Assembly (NCBI GenBank): GCA_017516785.1
Contig: JAFXAV010000016.1
Coordinates: forward strand, 1-64,000
Reading direction: 5' to 3'
DNA length: 64,000 nt
Source of the DNA: Oscillospiraceae bacterium
Lineage (GTDB): Bacteria > Bacillota_A > Clostridia > Oscillospirales > Oscillospiraceae
The position numbers and the translations under genes were made by a program. The stretch's first letter is position 1; every line of letters starts with the position of its first letter. Shown piece by piece: positions 50,204 to 59,739 of this stretch. The notes below the pieces were generated by a model. That model did not search any database and was not told where the DNA came from. It saw nothing but the letters and a program-made list of their open reading frames with translations.

Positions 50204-51133
50204 ATGAACTCAAAGACTTTAAAGTATATCCTCAAACGCATTCTGCTGGCCCTGCTGACGGTCTGGGTTGTCATTACCGTGACCTTCTTTGTCATGCGCG
50301 CTGTGCCCGGCGGTCCCTTCCTGGGTGAGAAGGCAATCTCTGAAGCAGCACAGGCTGCTCTGGAAGCCAAATACGGCCTGGACAAGCCTCTGATGGAGCA
50401 GTACTTCACCTATCTGAAGGACATCTTCACTGAGTTTGACTTTGGTCCTTCCCTGAAGCTCCGTGGCCGCAACGTCATTGACATCATCGGCGATGGTATG
50501 AAGGTCTCTGCCAAGCTGGGCATTATGGCCGCATCCATTGCTCTGGTGGTCGGCGTTGTACTGGGCGCTGTTGCCGCTCTGCGCCGCAACAAGATCATCG
50601 ACAAGGTGATCATGGTCATCACCACCGCATTCATCTCTATGCCTTCTTTCATCATGGGTACTCTGCTTCTGCTGGTCTTTGCTCTGCAGCTGGCTCTGTT
50701 CCCCGCCAACGGTGAAACCGCCAAGGGTTTGATCCTGCCGGTTATCACCCTGTCTCTGTCTCCTATGGCAAACATCACCCGTCTGACCCGTTCCTCCATG
50801 CTGGATGTTCTGGGCCAGGACTACATCCGTACCGCAAGAGCCAAGGGCGTCTCTCAGGCGAAGATCATCTTCGGTCATGCACTGAAAAATTCCCTGATTC
50901 CCGTCATTACCTATTTCGGACCTATGCTTGCCTACATCGTCACCGGTTCCCTGGTTGTTGAGCAGATTTTTGCAGTGCCCGGTATCGGCCGCTACTTTGT
51001 CAGCTCCATCACCGGCCGTGACTATCCCCTGATCATGGGTACCACCATCGTGCTGGCATCTCTGATCGTCATCATGAACCTGATCAGCGATATTATGTAC
51101 AAGATCGTCGATCCCAGAATCAACCTGGAGTAA
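50204..51133 (+). CDS. oppB: Oligopeptide ABC transporter permease OppB
   Basis: First permease of a peptide importer, 309 residues, six helices. It starts LKYILKRILLALLTVWVVIT. The binding-protein-dependent transport signature is around GQDYIRTARAKGVSQAKIIF (EAA loop) near 205-225. The start is the ATG at 50204; a longer in-frame frame has no ribosome site. OppB is followed by oppC (12 bp), oppD, oppF and the binding-protein gene. Confidence 0.93.
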   Translation: MNSKTLKYILKRILLALLTVWVVITVTFFVMRAVPGGPFLGEKAISEAAQAALEAKYGLDKPLMEQYFTYLKDIFTEFDFGPSLKLRGRNVIDIIGDGMKVSAKLGIMAASIALVVGVVLGAVAALRRNKIIDKVIMVITTAFISMPSFIMGTLLLLVFALQLALFPANGETAKGLILPVITLSLSPMANITRLTRSSMLDVLGQDYIRTARAKGVSQAKIIFGHALKNSLIPVITYFGPMLAYIVTGSLVVEQIFAVPGIGRYFVSSITGRDYPLIMGTTIVLASLIVIMNLISDIMYKIVDPRINLE

Positions 51134-51145
51134 GGAGGAAACAAA

Positions 51146-52204
51146 ATGAATAAGAAACCCTTCAGTCTCCACGTGAACATGGATGACTTCCTTCCTGCTA
51201 CCGAGGAAGAGAAGGCCTATATGGTGCAGATGCGCCCCTCCACCACCTTCTTCAAGGATGGTATGAAGCGCCTGCTGAGAAACAAGATCGCAACCATCAG
51301 CATGATCATCATCATCGCTGTTACCCTCAGCGCCATCATCATTCCCTTCTTCTGGCCCTACAGCTACGAGACCATGCTGGGCGTCCGTCCCGGCAAGCCC
51401 GTTGACTCTTCCTACAACAACCTGGCTCCCTTCGAGTTCGGTGAAACCGAACTGGAGCGGATCGCTGAAGGCGAAAAGGTTTTCCCCCATGTCTTCGGCA
51501 CTGACGCTGCCGGCCGTGACTACTTCATCCGTGTGGTCTACGGCACCCGCATCTCTCTGGCAGTCGGCTTCTTTGCCAGTATCATCGTTCTGATCATCGG
51601 TATGACCGTCGGTTCGATTGCAGGCTATGTGGGCGGCAAGGTGGACCTGGTGATCATGCGAATCGTTGATATCATCTATTCCCTGCCTGATATGCTGATG
51701 GTCATCCTGCTGGCTTCCGTCATGAAGGTCAGCCTGGGTGAACTGATTGAAGGCACCGTCCTTGAGAAGCTGGGCAGCAACATGATCTCCCTGTTCATCA
51801 TCTTCGCCCTGCTGTACTGGGTCAGCATGTCCCGTCAGATCCGCGGCCAGATTCTGTCCCTGAAGGAGCAGGAGTATGTTCTGGCAGCCAAGTCCACCGG
51901 CGCAAAGGCCGGTTGGGTCATCCGCAAGCATCTGCTTCCCAACTGCATCAGTGTTGTGGTTATCTCCACCGCTCTGCAGATTCCCAGCGCCATCTTCACC
52001 GAGAGCTACCTGTCCTTCCTGGGTCTGGGCGTTAATGCTCCAATGCCTTCCCTGGGCAGCCTGGCCTCCGATGCGCTGAACGGCATCACCTCCTATCCCC
52101 ATCGTCTGGTGATCCCCGCAGTGGTCATTTCCCTGATCGTGCTGTCCCTGAACCTGTTCGGCGACGGTCTGCGCGATGCATTTGACCCCAAACTGAAGAA
52201 TTAA
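51146..52204 (+). CDS. oppC: Oligopeptide ABC transporter permease OppC
   Basis: Second permease, 352 residues. A cytoplasmic N-terminal tail (about 40 residues) precedes the first helix (IATISMIIIIAVTLSAIIIP). The family motif HVFGTDAAGRDYFIRVVYGT is at about 115-135. The EAA loop is LKEQEYVLAAKSTGAKAGWV. The C-terminus ends GDGLRDAFDPKLKN. Strong AAGGAGG; 13 bp to oppD. Confidence 0.94.
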   Translation: MNKKPFSLHVNMDDFLPATEEEKAYMVQMRPSTTFFKDGMKRLLRNKIATISMIIIIAVTLSAIIIPFFWPYSYETMLGVRPGKPVDSSYNNLAPFEFGETELERIAEGEKVFPHVFGTDAAGRDYFIRVVYGTRISLAVGFFASIIVLIIGMTVGSIAGYVGGKVDLVIMRIVDIIYSLPDMLMVILLASVMKVSLGELIEGTVLEKLGSNMISLFIIFALLYWVSMSRQIRGQILSLKEQEYVLAAKSTGAKAGWVIRKHLLPNCISVVVISTALQIPSAIFTESYLSFLGLGVNAPMPSLGSLASDALNGITSYPHRLVIPAVVISLIVLSLNLFGDGLRDAFDPKLKN

Positions 52205-52217
52205 GGAGAACGCAACT

Positions 52218-53213
52218 ATGGCAATGTTAGAAGTTAAAGACCTGCGCACCTCCTTTTTTACCCCCGCAGGCGAAGTGAAAGCCGTCAACGGCGTTTCCTT
52301 CAATCTGGACCATGGTAAGGTCCTGGGCATCGTGGGTGAGTCCGGTTCCGGTAAGTCCGTCACCGCTTACTCCGTGATGCAGATCCTCGAAAAGACCGGT
52401 AAGATCGTCTCCGGTTCTATCAAATTCAACGGTCAGGAGTTGGTCGGCGCCGGTGAGAAGGTCATGAAGACCGTCCGCGGCAACAAGATCTCCATCATCT
52501 TCCAGGACCCCATGACCTCTCTGAATCCCACTTATACCATCGGCCGTCAGCTGATGGAGGCGATTCTGCTGCACACCAACCGCAATAAGGCCCAGGCACG
52601 GGAACGCGCTGTGGAAATGCTGCGGCTGGTTAACATCAACGAACCCGAGAAGCGCATGAACCAGTACCCCTTCGAGTTCTCCGGCGGTATGCGCCAGCGT
52701 ATCATGATCGCCATGGCTCTTGCATGTGAACCTGACATCCTGATCGCCGACGAGCCCACCACCGCTCTGGACGTCACCATTCAGGCTCAGATCCTGGAGC
52801 TGATGCAGAGCCTTCAGAAGGAACTGGGTATGGCCATCATCATGATCACCCATGACCTGGGCGTTGTTGCTCAGATGTGTGATGAAGTTATCGTTATGTA
52901 CGCCGGCTCCATCTGCGAGCAGGGAAGTGCTGACGAGATCTTCTACAATCCCAAGCATGAGTACACCAAGGGACTGATCCGTTCCATTCCCACCATCGAC
53001 AACGACGGTGAGAAGCTGGAACCCATCACCGGTACGCCCATTGACCTGTTGAACATGCCCAAGGGTTGTCCCTTCGCACCCCGCTGCGACGCAGCCATGA
53101 AGATCTGTCTCCGCGAGCGCTGCGAGCGTATGCAGATCAACGATTGGCATCAGGCAGCCTGCTGGATGAATGTGAAAGAAGCAATGGAAAAGGAAGGCGG
53201 TGAAGCCGAATGA
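52218..53213 (+). CDS. oppD: Oligopeptide ABC transporter ATPase OppD
   Basis: ATPase subunit of 331 residues. Walker [14 protein letters not shown] (about 38-50), Q-loop [12 protein letters not shown], signature [16 protein letters not shown] and Walker [15 protein letters not shown] are present. The C-terminal OppD/F extension carries the cysteine motif [14 protein letters not shown], followed later by another Cys, which can hold an Fe-S cluster in relatives. It overlaps oppF by 4 bp. Confidence 0.95.
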   Translation: MAMLEVKDLRTSFFTPAGEVKAVNGVSFNLDHGKVLGIVGESGSGKSVTAYSVMQILEKTGKIVSGSIKFNGQELVGAGEKVMKTVRGNKISIIFQDPMTSLNPTYTIGRQLMEAILLHTNRNKAQARERAVEMLRLVNINEPEKRMNQYPFEFSGGMRQRIMIAMALACEPDILIADEPTTALDVTIQAQILELMQSLQKELGMAIIMITHDLGVVAQMCDEVIVMYAGSICEQGSADEIFYNPKHEYTKGLIRSIPTIDNDGEKLEPITGTPIDLLNMPKGCPFAPRCDAAMKICLRERCERMQINDWHQAACWMNVKEAMEKEGGEAE

Positions 53214-54190
53214 TCGAGAAGAAGAATCTGGTTGAAGTCAAGAACCTGAAGGAATACTTCAACATCACCACCGGCATGTTTTCCTCCAAGCCTCTGAAGG
53301 CTGTGGACGATGTTTCCTTCGCCATCCGCAAGGGTGAGACTCTGGGTCTGGTCGGCGAGTCCGGCTGCGGCAAGACCACCGTCGGCAGAACCCTGCTGCA
53401 CCTCTACAAACCCACCGCCGGTGAAATCTGGTTCGATGGTAAGAAGATTGAGACCAAGCGCGATATTCTGGACTACAGAAAGAAGACCGCCATGGTTTTC
53501 CAGGATCCCTATTCCTCTCTGAACCCCAGAATGACCGTTTCCGACATCATTGCCGAGCCACTGGATGTACACAAGATGTATAAGAACAAGAAGGAGCGGC
53601 AGGAGCGGATTCTGGATCTGATGGCCAAGGTCGGTCTGAACTCCGAGCACGCAAACCGCTATGCCCACGAGTTCTCCGGCGGTCAGCGCCAGAGAATCGG
53701 CATCGCCCGTTCTCTTTCCATGAATCCTGAATTCGTGGTCTGTGACGAGCCTGTTTCCGCTCTGGACGTTTCCATTCAGGCACAGGTTATCAACATGTTT
53801 GACGAGCTGCAGGAGCAGATGGATCTGACCTATCTGTTCATCGCCCACGACCTGTTGGTTGTGCGTCATATTTCCGACAGAATCGCCGTTATGTACCTGG
53901 GTAAGATGGTGGAGCTGGCAGATTCCAAGGAGATCTATGATCATCCTCTGCATCCCTACACTAAGAGCCTGATGTCCGCCGTTCCTCTGCCCGACCCTAA
54001 GAAGGCAAGAGAGAACAAGCGCATCGTCCTCACCGGTGATATCCCCAGCCCCCTGAACGCTCCCTCCGGATGTCCCTTCCGGACCCGCTGCCCCTACGCA
54101 ACTGATGCCTGTGCTGAGGCTATGCCTGAGTTCAAGGAAGTTTCAGCAGGCCATTTTGTAGCCTGCCATCATGTGGATAAGATCAACTGA
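53210..54190 (+). CDS. oppF: Oligopeptide ABC transporter ATPase OppF
   Basis: Second ATPase, 326 residues. Walker [17 protein letters not shown]-loop [14 protein letters not shown], signature [16 protein letters not shown] and Walker [17 protein letters not shown] are present. The C-terminal extension has [14 protein letters not shown]. The ATGA overlap with oppD means coupled translation. The binding-protein gene begins 98 bp later after a GC-rich hairpin-prone spacer that may stabilise the downstream message. Confidence 0.95.
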   Translation: MIEKKNLVEVKNLKEYFNITTGMFSSKPLKAVDDVSFAIRKGETLGLVGESGCGKTTVGRTLLHLYKPTAGEIWFDGKKIETKRDILDYRKKTAMVFQDPYSSLNPRMTVSDIIAEPLDVHKMYKNKKERQERILDLMAKVGLNSEHANRYAHEFSGGQRQRIGIARSLSMNPEFVVCDEPVSALDVSIQAQVINMFDELQEQMDLTYLFIAHDLLVVRHISDRIAVMYLGKMVELADSKEIYDHPLHPYTKSLMSAVPLPDPKKARENKRIVLTGDIPSPLNAPSGCPFRTRCPYATDACAEAMPEFKEVSAGHFVACHHVDKIN

Positions 54191-54288
54191 TCCGCATTTA
54201 CGTTAGCTTCACATCTGCAAGGTGCCGGTATTGCCGTGCCGGGCCTTCGGGTATGAAATAAATTTCTCTTGAGAAAGGAAAATGAATT

Positions 54289-56094
54289 ATGAAGAAACTG
54301 ATTGCTCTGCTGCTGGCTCTGGTCATGGTTCTGGGTCTGGTCGCATGCGGCGGTAACTCCACCCCCGCTACCGACGCTCCCGAAGTTGATGCTCCTGAAG
54401 CTGAAGCTCCCGAAGCAGAAATGACCGCCGAAGAGAAGGCTCTGGCTGAGGCTGAGATCCGCTACGCCATCTCTCTGCTGTTCGACCGTAACTACATCGT
54501 TGAGGAAATCGGCCAGGCTGGCCAGGTTCCTGCTTCTTCCTTCGTTGCCATGGGTATGACCGATGCTGATGGCTCCGAGTTCTACAAGAACGCAGGTTCC
54601 AGCGATGAGTTCGTCGGCTACTACGACGTCTCCGCAGAAGCTTACGAGGACAACTATGCAAAGGCATACGAAATCCTGTCCAAGTACTACGAAGTCAATG
54701 AGATGGGCCAGCTGACCAACTTCCCCACTCTGACCTACCTGTACAACACCTCCGACTCCCACAAGGCCATCGGTGAGTACCTGCAGGGCGCTCTGGCCGG
54801 CATGGGCATCACCATGAACCTGGAAAACCAGGAGTGGAACACCTTCCTGAACACCCGTAAGAACGGCGACTACTCCGTCGCTCGTAACGGCTGGCTGGCT
54901 GACTACAACGATCCCATCTGCTTCCTGGATATGTGGATCACCGACTCTGGCAACAACGACGTTCAGTTTGGTAGAGATGAGCATGCTTCCGCTGCCATCT
55001 ACAGCATGGACCTGACCTCCCTGGGCTACGACGTCAAGGTCGAGAACGGCACCTGGGCTGAGACCTACGACGTGATCATCCCCCTGATCAAGACCTGCAC
55101 CGACAACGACACCCGTTACGCTCTGATGCACATCGCTGAAGACCTGCTGATGAGCACCGGCGCAATCGTTCCTCTGTACTTCTACACCGATATCTACATG
55201 GTCGACGATTCCGTTGAAGGTTTCTTCGCCAACCCCCTGGGCTACAAGTACTTCTCCAAGACCACTGTCAACGGCTCCGGCGAGACCATCTCCGTCTGTG
55301 TTGGTTCCGAGCCCGACACCATCGACCCTGCACTGAACTCCGCTGTTGACGGCGCTGTTCTGACCAGCCACCTGTTCTCCGGCCTGGCAAAGTGGGACCA
55401 GGATGCCAACGGCAACCTGATCATCGCTGCTGACTGCGCTGAAGAGCTGACCGAGGGTGTTGTCAATGAAGACGGCACCGTTACCTACACCTACACCCTG
55501 AAGGACGGCATGAAGTGGTCCGACGGCGCTGATCTGACCGCTGCTGACTTCGCATACGCATGGAAGCGCGCTGCTTCTTCCGAGCTGGGTGCTGACTACG
55601 GCTATATGTTCGAAGTCGTCAAGGGCTACCCCGATGATCTGGCTGTCGAAGCCATCGACGAGAAGACCCTGACCGTTACCCTGAACAACGCTGTTGCTTA
55701 CTGGAACGAGCTGCTGGCATTCCCCACCTACTTCCCCGTTCGTGAGGATGTCGTTGCCAACGAAGGCTGGGCTACCGATGCTTCTACCTATGTTTCCAAC
55801 GGTGCTTACACCATGACCGGCTGGGAGCACAACTCCACCATCACTCTTGCTAAGAACGAGAACTACCACGGTGCCGCTGACGTCACCATGAACGAGATCA
55901 AGTTCTACCTGTCCGATGACTCCAACAACATGCTGACCAACTTCAAGAACGGCACTTGGCAGTTGATCGACGATGTTCCCACCAATGAAATCGCTACCCT
56001 GAAGGTCGAGTTCCCCAACGAGTTTGTGGTCGCCGGCCAGATCGGTACCTACTACGTCTGCTGGAATGTCAACGAGGTTCTGCTGCCCAACTGA
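54289..56094 (+). CDS. Circularly permuted oligopeptide-binding lipoprotein (SBP_bac_5 / OppA-like)
   Basis: 601-residue surface lipoprotein with lipobox GLVAC (Cys20) and an acidic Ala-Pro-Glu linker (21-44). In ordinary OppA the order is SEPDTIDPALNS-type start, WSDG, YAWKRA, NY-GA, FKNG, TYY-N, then R-AIS---DR-YIVE, YNTSD-HK, NQEW--FL, ADYNDP--FLDMW, AEDIL. Here the second part comes first: EIRYAISLLFDRNYIVEEIG (56-75), YNTSDSHKAIGEYLQ, LENQEWNTFLNTR, WLADYNDPICFLDMW, AEDLLM, ending GYKYFSKTTV (318-327). The first part follows: SVCVGSEPDTIDPALNSAVD (335-354), KWSDGAD, YAWKRA, NYHGAADVTM, NFKNGTWQLIDDVPT, GTYYVCWNVN. The frame stops at LLPN, exactly where EIRYAIS would normally continue. 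Length equals an ordinary homologue. It sits last in the opp operon with a strong RBS, biased codons and a terminator. Confidence 0.9.
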   Translation: MKKLIALLLALVMVLGLVACGGNSTPATDAPEVDAPEAEAPEAEMTAEEKALAEAEIRYAISLLFDRNYIVEEIGQAGQVPASSFVAMGMTDADGSEFYKNAGSSDEFVGYYDVSAEAYEDNYAKAYEILSKYYEVNEMGQLTNFPTLTYLYNTSDSHKAIGEYLQGALAGMGITMNLENQEWNTFLNTRKNGDYSVARNGWLADYNDPICFLDMWITDSGNNDVQFGRDEHASAAIYSMDLTSLGYDVKVENGTWAETYDVIIPLIKTCTDNDTRYALMHIAEDLLMSTGAIVPLYFYTDIYMVDDSVEGFFANPLGYKYFSKTTVNGSGETISVCVGSEPDTIDPALNSAVDGAVLTSHLFSGLAKWDQDANGNLIIAADCAEELTEGVVNEDGTVTYTYTLKDGMKWSDGADLTAADFAYAWKRAASSELGADYGYMFEVVKGYPDDLAVEAIDEKTLTVTLNNAVAYWNELLAFPTYFPVREDVVANEGWATDASTYVSNGAYTMTGWEHNSTITLAKNENYHGAADVTMNEIKFYLSDDSNNMLTNFKNGTWQLIDDVPTNEIATLKVEFPNEFVVAGQIGTYYVCWNVNEVLLPN

Positions 56095-56122
56095 TATCTG
56101 AACAGATAACTTAGGAAAACTT

Positions 56123-56155
56123 CCCCTGCATCCACCCGGGTGCAGGGGATTTTTT
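56123..56155 (+). terminator. Terminator of the opp operon
   Basis: CCCCTGCA / TGCAGGGG stem with a 10-nt loop, then ATTTTTTG. Confidence 0.9.
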
Positions 56156-56176
56156 GTGGATAGGGGAGGGCGGCTC

Positions 56177-56205
56177 TTGAAATTTAGTCTGATCTATGGT
56201 ACAAT
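56177..56205 (+). promoter_or_regulatory. Promoter of the Y-family polymerase gene
   Basis: TTGAAA (56177-56182), 17 nt, TACAAT (56200-56205). No LexA palindrome overlaps it. Confidence 0.78.
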
Positions 56206-56238
56206 TCGAACATAAGAACGATTATGGAGGGCATCGAA

Positions 56239-57747
56239 ATGGCCAGAGAAAAAAGCTATATCGCAATTGACCTGAAGTCATTTTATGCCTCTCAGGAATG
56301 CGTGGAGCGGGGACTGGACCCCATGACCACCAATTTAGTGGTTGCAGACATGAGCCGCACCGAGAAAACCATCTGCCTTGCGGTATCTCCTTCTCTGAAA
56401 GCTTTCGGCATTCCCGGAAGAGCCAGAATGTTCGAAGTTCTGCAGAAGGTAAAAGAAGTCAACGCCCTGCGTCTTGCCAAGGCACCAGGGCGGAAATTCA
56501 CCGGAAAATCCTGCAATGCCATTGAGTTGAAAGAAAATCCATCTCTGGAGATCGATTTCATTGCTGCGCCGCCCCGGATGGTTCACTATATGGAATGCAG
56601 CGCCAGAATTTACGAGATTTACCTGAAGTATGTGGCTCCGGAGGATATCCATGTCTATTCTATCGATGAGGTGTTTATCGATGCCACGCCTTATCTGAGG
56701 ACTTACGGCCTGACCGCCTATGAGTTCGCTCGGAAGCTGATTTATGAAGTTCTGGAAGTCACCGGCATTACAGCCACTGCCGGAATCGGTACCAATCTGT
56801 TTCTCTGCAAGGTGGCCATGGATATTGTTGCCAAGCGAACCGAGGCCGATGAGTACGGTGTTCGCATCGCTCAGCTGGATGAAATGTCCTACCGGCAGCA
56901 GCTCTGGGATCACCGCCCCCTGACGGACTTCTGGCGGGTGGGCAGGGGATACGCCCGAAAGCTGGAGGCTCACGGCATGTTTACTATGGGCGATGTGGCC
57001 CGATGTTCTGTCAGTAATGAAGCAGTGCTTTACAAGCTCTTCGGCATCAATGCGGAGCTGCTGATCGACCACGCCTGGGGATGGGAACCTGTCACTATTG
57101 CGGATATCAAATCCTACAGACCTGTCAGCAACAGTCTGGGCGCTGGTCAGGTGCTTCACTGCGCTTATACCGCCGACAAGGCGAAACTGATCGTCCGGGA
57201 GATGACGGACCTGTTGGTGCTGGATCTGGTGGATAAAGGCCTCGTGACGGACCAAGTGGTACTAACCGTTGGCTATGACCGGGAGAGCCTGACAAACCCG
57301 GAGATCAGAAGCAAGTATACAGGCCCTGTAACAATGGATCATTATGGAAGAGCGGTTCCCAAACATGCTCAGGGCACAGCCAATCTTCACCGCCAGACCT
57401 CTTCCACCAGACTGATCATGGATGCCATGATGGAGCTTTTCGACCGGATTATCAACCCGGATCTTCTGGTGCGGCGGGTGAATGTGGTGGCAACCCATGT
57501 GAAATTCGAGCGGGATATTCCGAAGGACGATGGACCTCAGCAGCTGAATTTCTTCTCGGATTTTGAAGCAGAACAGAAGAAAAAAGAGGAAGAAGATGCT
57601 GCTCTCGATAGGGAAAAGCGCCGCCAGCAGGCGGTGCTGACCATCCGAAAGAAGTTCGGAAAGAACGCAATCCTCAAGGGCATGAATTTTGAGGAAGGGG
57701 CAACCACCATTGACCGGAACAGCCAGATCGGAGGACACAAGGCATGA
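56239..57747 (+). CDS. Y-family DNA polymerase (UmuC/UvrX-like)
   Basis: Translesion polymerase-like protein of 502 residues. The palm has IAIDLKSFYASQECVERG with Asp11 and VYSIDEVFID with Asp143/Glu144. HhH and little-finger regions follow (FWRVGRGYARKLEAHGMFTM). The C-terminus is charged and probably flexible (EAEQKKKEEEDAALDREKRR). It is larger than Dpo4/DinB and resembles the firmicute UvrX/YqjW group that pairs with YolD proteins, as here (4-bp overlap). I set the start at 56239, 8 bp after GGAGGG; the ATG at 56224 lies before the ribosome site. Confidence 0.9.
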   Translation: MAREKSYIAIDLKSFYASQECVERGLDPMTTNLVVADMSRTEKTICLAVSPSLKAFGIPGRARMFEVLQKVKEVNALRLAKAPGRKFTGKSCNAIELKENPSLEIDFIAAPPRMVHYMECSARIYEIYLKYVAPEDIHVYSIDEVFIDATPYLRTYGLTAYEFARKLIYEVLEVTGITATAGIGTNLFLCKVAMDIVAKRTEADEYGVRIAQLDEMSYRQQLWDHRPLTDFWRVGRGYARKLEAHGMFTMGDVARCSVSNEAVLYKLFGINAELLIDHAWGWEPVTIADIKSYRPVSNSLGAGQVLHCAYTADKAKLIVREMTDLLVLDLVDKGLVTDQVVLTVGYDRESLTNPEIRSKYTGPVTMDHYGRAVPKHAQGTANLHRQTSSTRLIMDAMMELFDRIINPDLLVRRVNVVATHVKFERDIPKDDGPQQLNFFSDFEAEQKKKEEEDAALDREKRRQQAVLTIRKKFGKNAILKGMNFEEGATTIDRNSQIGGHKA

Positions 57748-58166
57748 ACGGAAATTATGATGATATCATCCATCTGCCTCACCACGTATCTAAGACCCGC
57801 AAGCGCATGTCCATGCATGACCGGGCTGCTCAGTTCAGTCCTTTTGCTGCCTTGACCGGTTATGATGCCGCCATTGCGGAAACCGGGAGGCTGACGGACA
57901 GCTTCACGGAACTGGTTTCCGATGAGACTTCCGCACTGGACGAAAAAATCCGTCAGCTTGCAGAAAAGCTGGACGACCGCCCGGAAGTAACCATCACCCA
58001 TTTTGTGCCGGACAGCCGAAAAAGCGGCGGTGCCTATGTGGATACCTGCGGTATTGCAAGGAAAATTGATTCCCATGAACAGACCATCCTGATGGAAGAC
58101 GGGACCGTCATTGCATTCCACCGGATCTATGCCATCACCGGAGAAATTTTCGGCCACGAATTCTAA
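57744..58166 (+). CDS. YolD-like protein
   Basis: 140-residue protein of the YolD-like family: YDDIIHLPHHVSKTRKRMSM, then HDRAAQFSPFAALTGYDAAI, and a beta-rich end (DSHEQTILMEDGTVIAFHRI). In Firmicutes yolD genes overlap or adjoin uvrX-type polymerase genes, and the proteins are thought to act with them, perhaps as a UmuD-like partner. The ATGA overlap with the polymerase gene supports this. A strong terminator follows directly. Confidence 0.88.
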   Translation: MNGNYDDIIHLPHHVSKTRKRMSMHDRAAQFSPFAALTGYDAAIAETGRLTDSFTELVSDETSALDEKIRQLAEKLDDRPEVTITHFVPDSRKSGGAYVDTCGIARKIDSHEQTILMEDGTVIAFHRIYAITGEIFGHEF

Positions 58167-58194
58167 TAAAAAGCACCCTTCGGGGTGCTTTTTG
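58167..58194 (+). terminator. Terminator after yolD
   Basis: AAAAAGCACCC / GGGTGCTTTTT with a TTCG loop. Confidence 0.93.
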
Positions 58195-58243
58195 CTGGTC
58201 GGACAAATTCATAAAAACTCATCAATAAAATATGTTACCTTTG

Positions 58244-58272
58244 TTGAAAATATTGTAATCATCTGATAAGAT
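58244..58272 (+). promoter_or_regulatory. Promoter of the GPH transporter gene
   Basis: TTGAAA (58244-58249), 17 nt, TAAGAT (58267-58272). Confidence 0.78.
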
Positions 58273-58327
58273 ATACATATTCTCCGGGGTATGTCCGGAG
58301 GTCAAAATGGAAAGAGGAGAAAAAATA

Positions 58328-59719
58328 ATGGCTAAGAAACCTAAGACCGGCCTTACCACAAAGCACTGGTTTGGCTATATGTTCGGCGACTGGGGCGGCT
58401 GTATGACCTTCGCACTGATGGGCAGCCTGTTCACCATGTACTGCACCAACGCACTGGGTGTCGATCCCACTCTGCTGGGCACCCTGGTCATCATCTGGAC
58501 CATCTGGGACGCTATCAATGACCCCATGATGGGTGCCCTGATGGACAAGGCATTCGCAAGAAAGCAGGATAAGCGCGGCAAGTTCCGTCCCTGGCTGCTC
58601 CGTGCAACCCCGCTGCTGGCTGTCACCGCCATTGCCCTGTGGGTTGTGCCCACCTTCTGCGACGGTATCGCACTGATCGTGGTGCTGTTTGCCTGCAAGA
58701 TTCTGTACGAGGCCAGCTACACCATGTTCAACATTCCCATGGGCAGCTTGCTGTCCGCTATGTCCACCAATGACTCCGAGCGTGCATCCCTGTCTTCTGC
58801 TCGCGGTGTCGGCTCCATGATCGGCAATATGCTGCCCGGTCTTGCCGGCCCCATCATTGTCGGCGCATTTGGCGACCGTGAGTCCATCGGTTACACCATC
58901 GCTGGTGTCAGCTGCGCCGTCATCGGCTTTGTCATCTGTTTCCTGCACTATGCTTTGACCGAAGAGCGTACCACCGTCGGCGAAGAAACCAAGGTTGACG
59001 ATATCAAGTTCTCTGACATCCTGGTGGTTGTCAAGAAAAACCGTCCCTTTGTGGCGCTGTGCATCCACGGTGTCTGCATCTGCCTGATGCAGTATGCCGC
59101 CCAGACTTTGGGTATGTACATGTATTCCGGTGTCTACCACGATGTTACTTATCAGTCCATCAGCTCCGCTCTGTCCAGCCCCTTCATGATCGGCGCTATG
59201 ATCGCAGTTCCCTTCATCTGTAAGAAGCTGGGCCTGGAAAAGCTGATCCGTTCCTCTCTGCTGATCGGCGGCGCCATCTGCGGCGTGCTGTTTGCCATGC
59301 ATATGACTATGGATGTTCATCCTCTGGTTCACGGCGTTCTGCTGGGTGTCGGCTCCGGCTTTGCAATGGTTTCCATTCAGATGCAGTGGGGTCTGGTGGG
59401 TGAAGCCATCGACTACAATGAGTATGTTACCGGCAAGCGCACTGAGGGCTCCATCTACGGCACCTTCAACCTGTCCCGCCGTATCGGTCAGACCATCGGC
59501 CAGGGCTTTGCTCTGTACGGCCTGGCATGGATTGGCTACGACGGCACCGCTGCTGTTCAGACTGCCGGCACCATCATGGGCCTGAAGGTTCTATGCGTCC
59601 TGATTCCTGCTGTGTTTATCCTGGGTTCCTGGGCTGCATTTAAGTTCGTCTGGAACATTACCCCCGAAGTCCGGGCTGAAATGGCTGCCAGAAAGGCCGC
59701 ATCTGCTGCAAAGCAGTAA
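58328..59719 (+). CDS. GPH-family (glycoside-pentoside-hexuronide:cation) symporter
   Basis: MFS transporter of 463 residues with about 12 helices. GPH-type motifs: GYMFGDWGGCMTFALMGSL, IWDAINDPMMGALMDKAF (family signature Asp-rich loop), GKFRPWLLRATPLLAV and a late YVTGKRTEGSIYGTFN. The substrate is probably a glycoside, uronide or other small anionic compound. The ATG at 58328 follows AGAGGAG. A hairpin terminator lies between it and the creatininase-family gene, so downstream expression may be reduced. Confidence 0.88.
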   Translation: MAKKPKTGLTTKHWFGYMFGDWGGCMTFALMGSLFTMYCTNALGVDPTLLGTLVIIWTIWDAINDPMMGALMDKAFARKQDKRGKFRPWLLRATPLLAVTAIALWVVPTFCDGIALIVVLFACKILYEASYTMFNIPMGSLLSAMSTNDSERASLSSARGVGSMIGNMLPGLAGPIIVGAFGDRESIGYTIAGVSCAVIGFVICFLHYALTEERTTVGEETKVDDIKFSDILVVVKKNRPFVALCIHGVCICLMQYAAQTLGMYMYSGVYHDVTYQSISSALSSPFMIGAMIAVPFICKKLGLEKLIRSSLLIGGAICGVLFAMHMTMDVHPLVHGVLLGVGSGFAMVSIQMQWGLVGEAIDYNEYVTGKRTEGSIYGTFNLSRRIGQTIGQGFALYGLAWIGYDGTAAVQTAGTIMGLKVLCVLIPAVFILGSWAAFKFVWNITPEVRAEMAARKAASAAKQ

Positions 59720-59739
59720 TGACTAACTGACTGCTTTAA

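Noticed and set aside
50219..52363. A 714-codon open frame antisense to oppB-oppC
   Set aside because: Composition (His, Asp, Gln, Gly runs) reflects reverse-complemented biased codons; it covers two clear permease genes and lacks a start signal.
54169..55869. A 566-codon antisense frame opposite the permuted binding-protein gene
   Set aside because: Same shadow effect; the + strand frame has signal peptide, RBS and family motifs.
56206..56220. LexA box upstream of the Y-family polymerase gene (CGAACATAAGAACG)
   Set aside because: The second half repeats GAAC directly instead of the inverted GTTC, so it is not a LexA palindrome.
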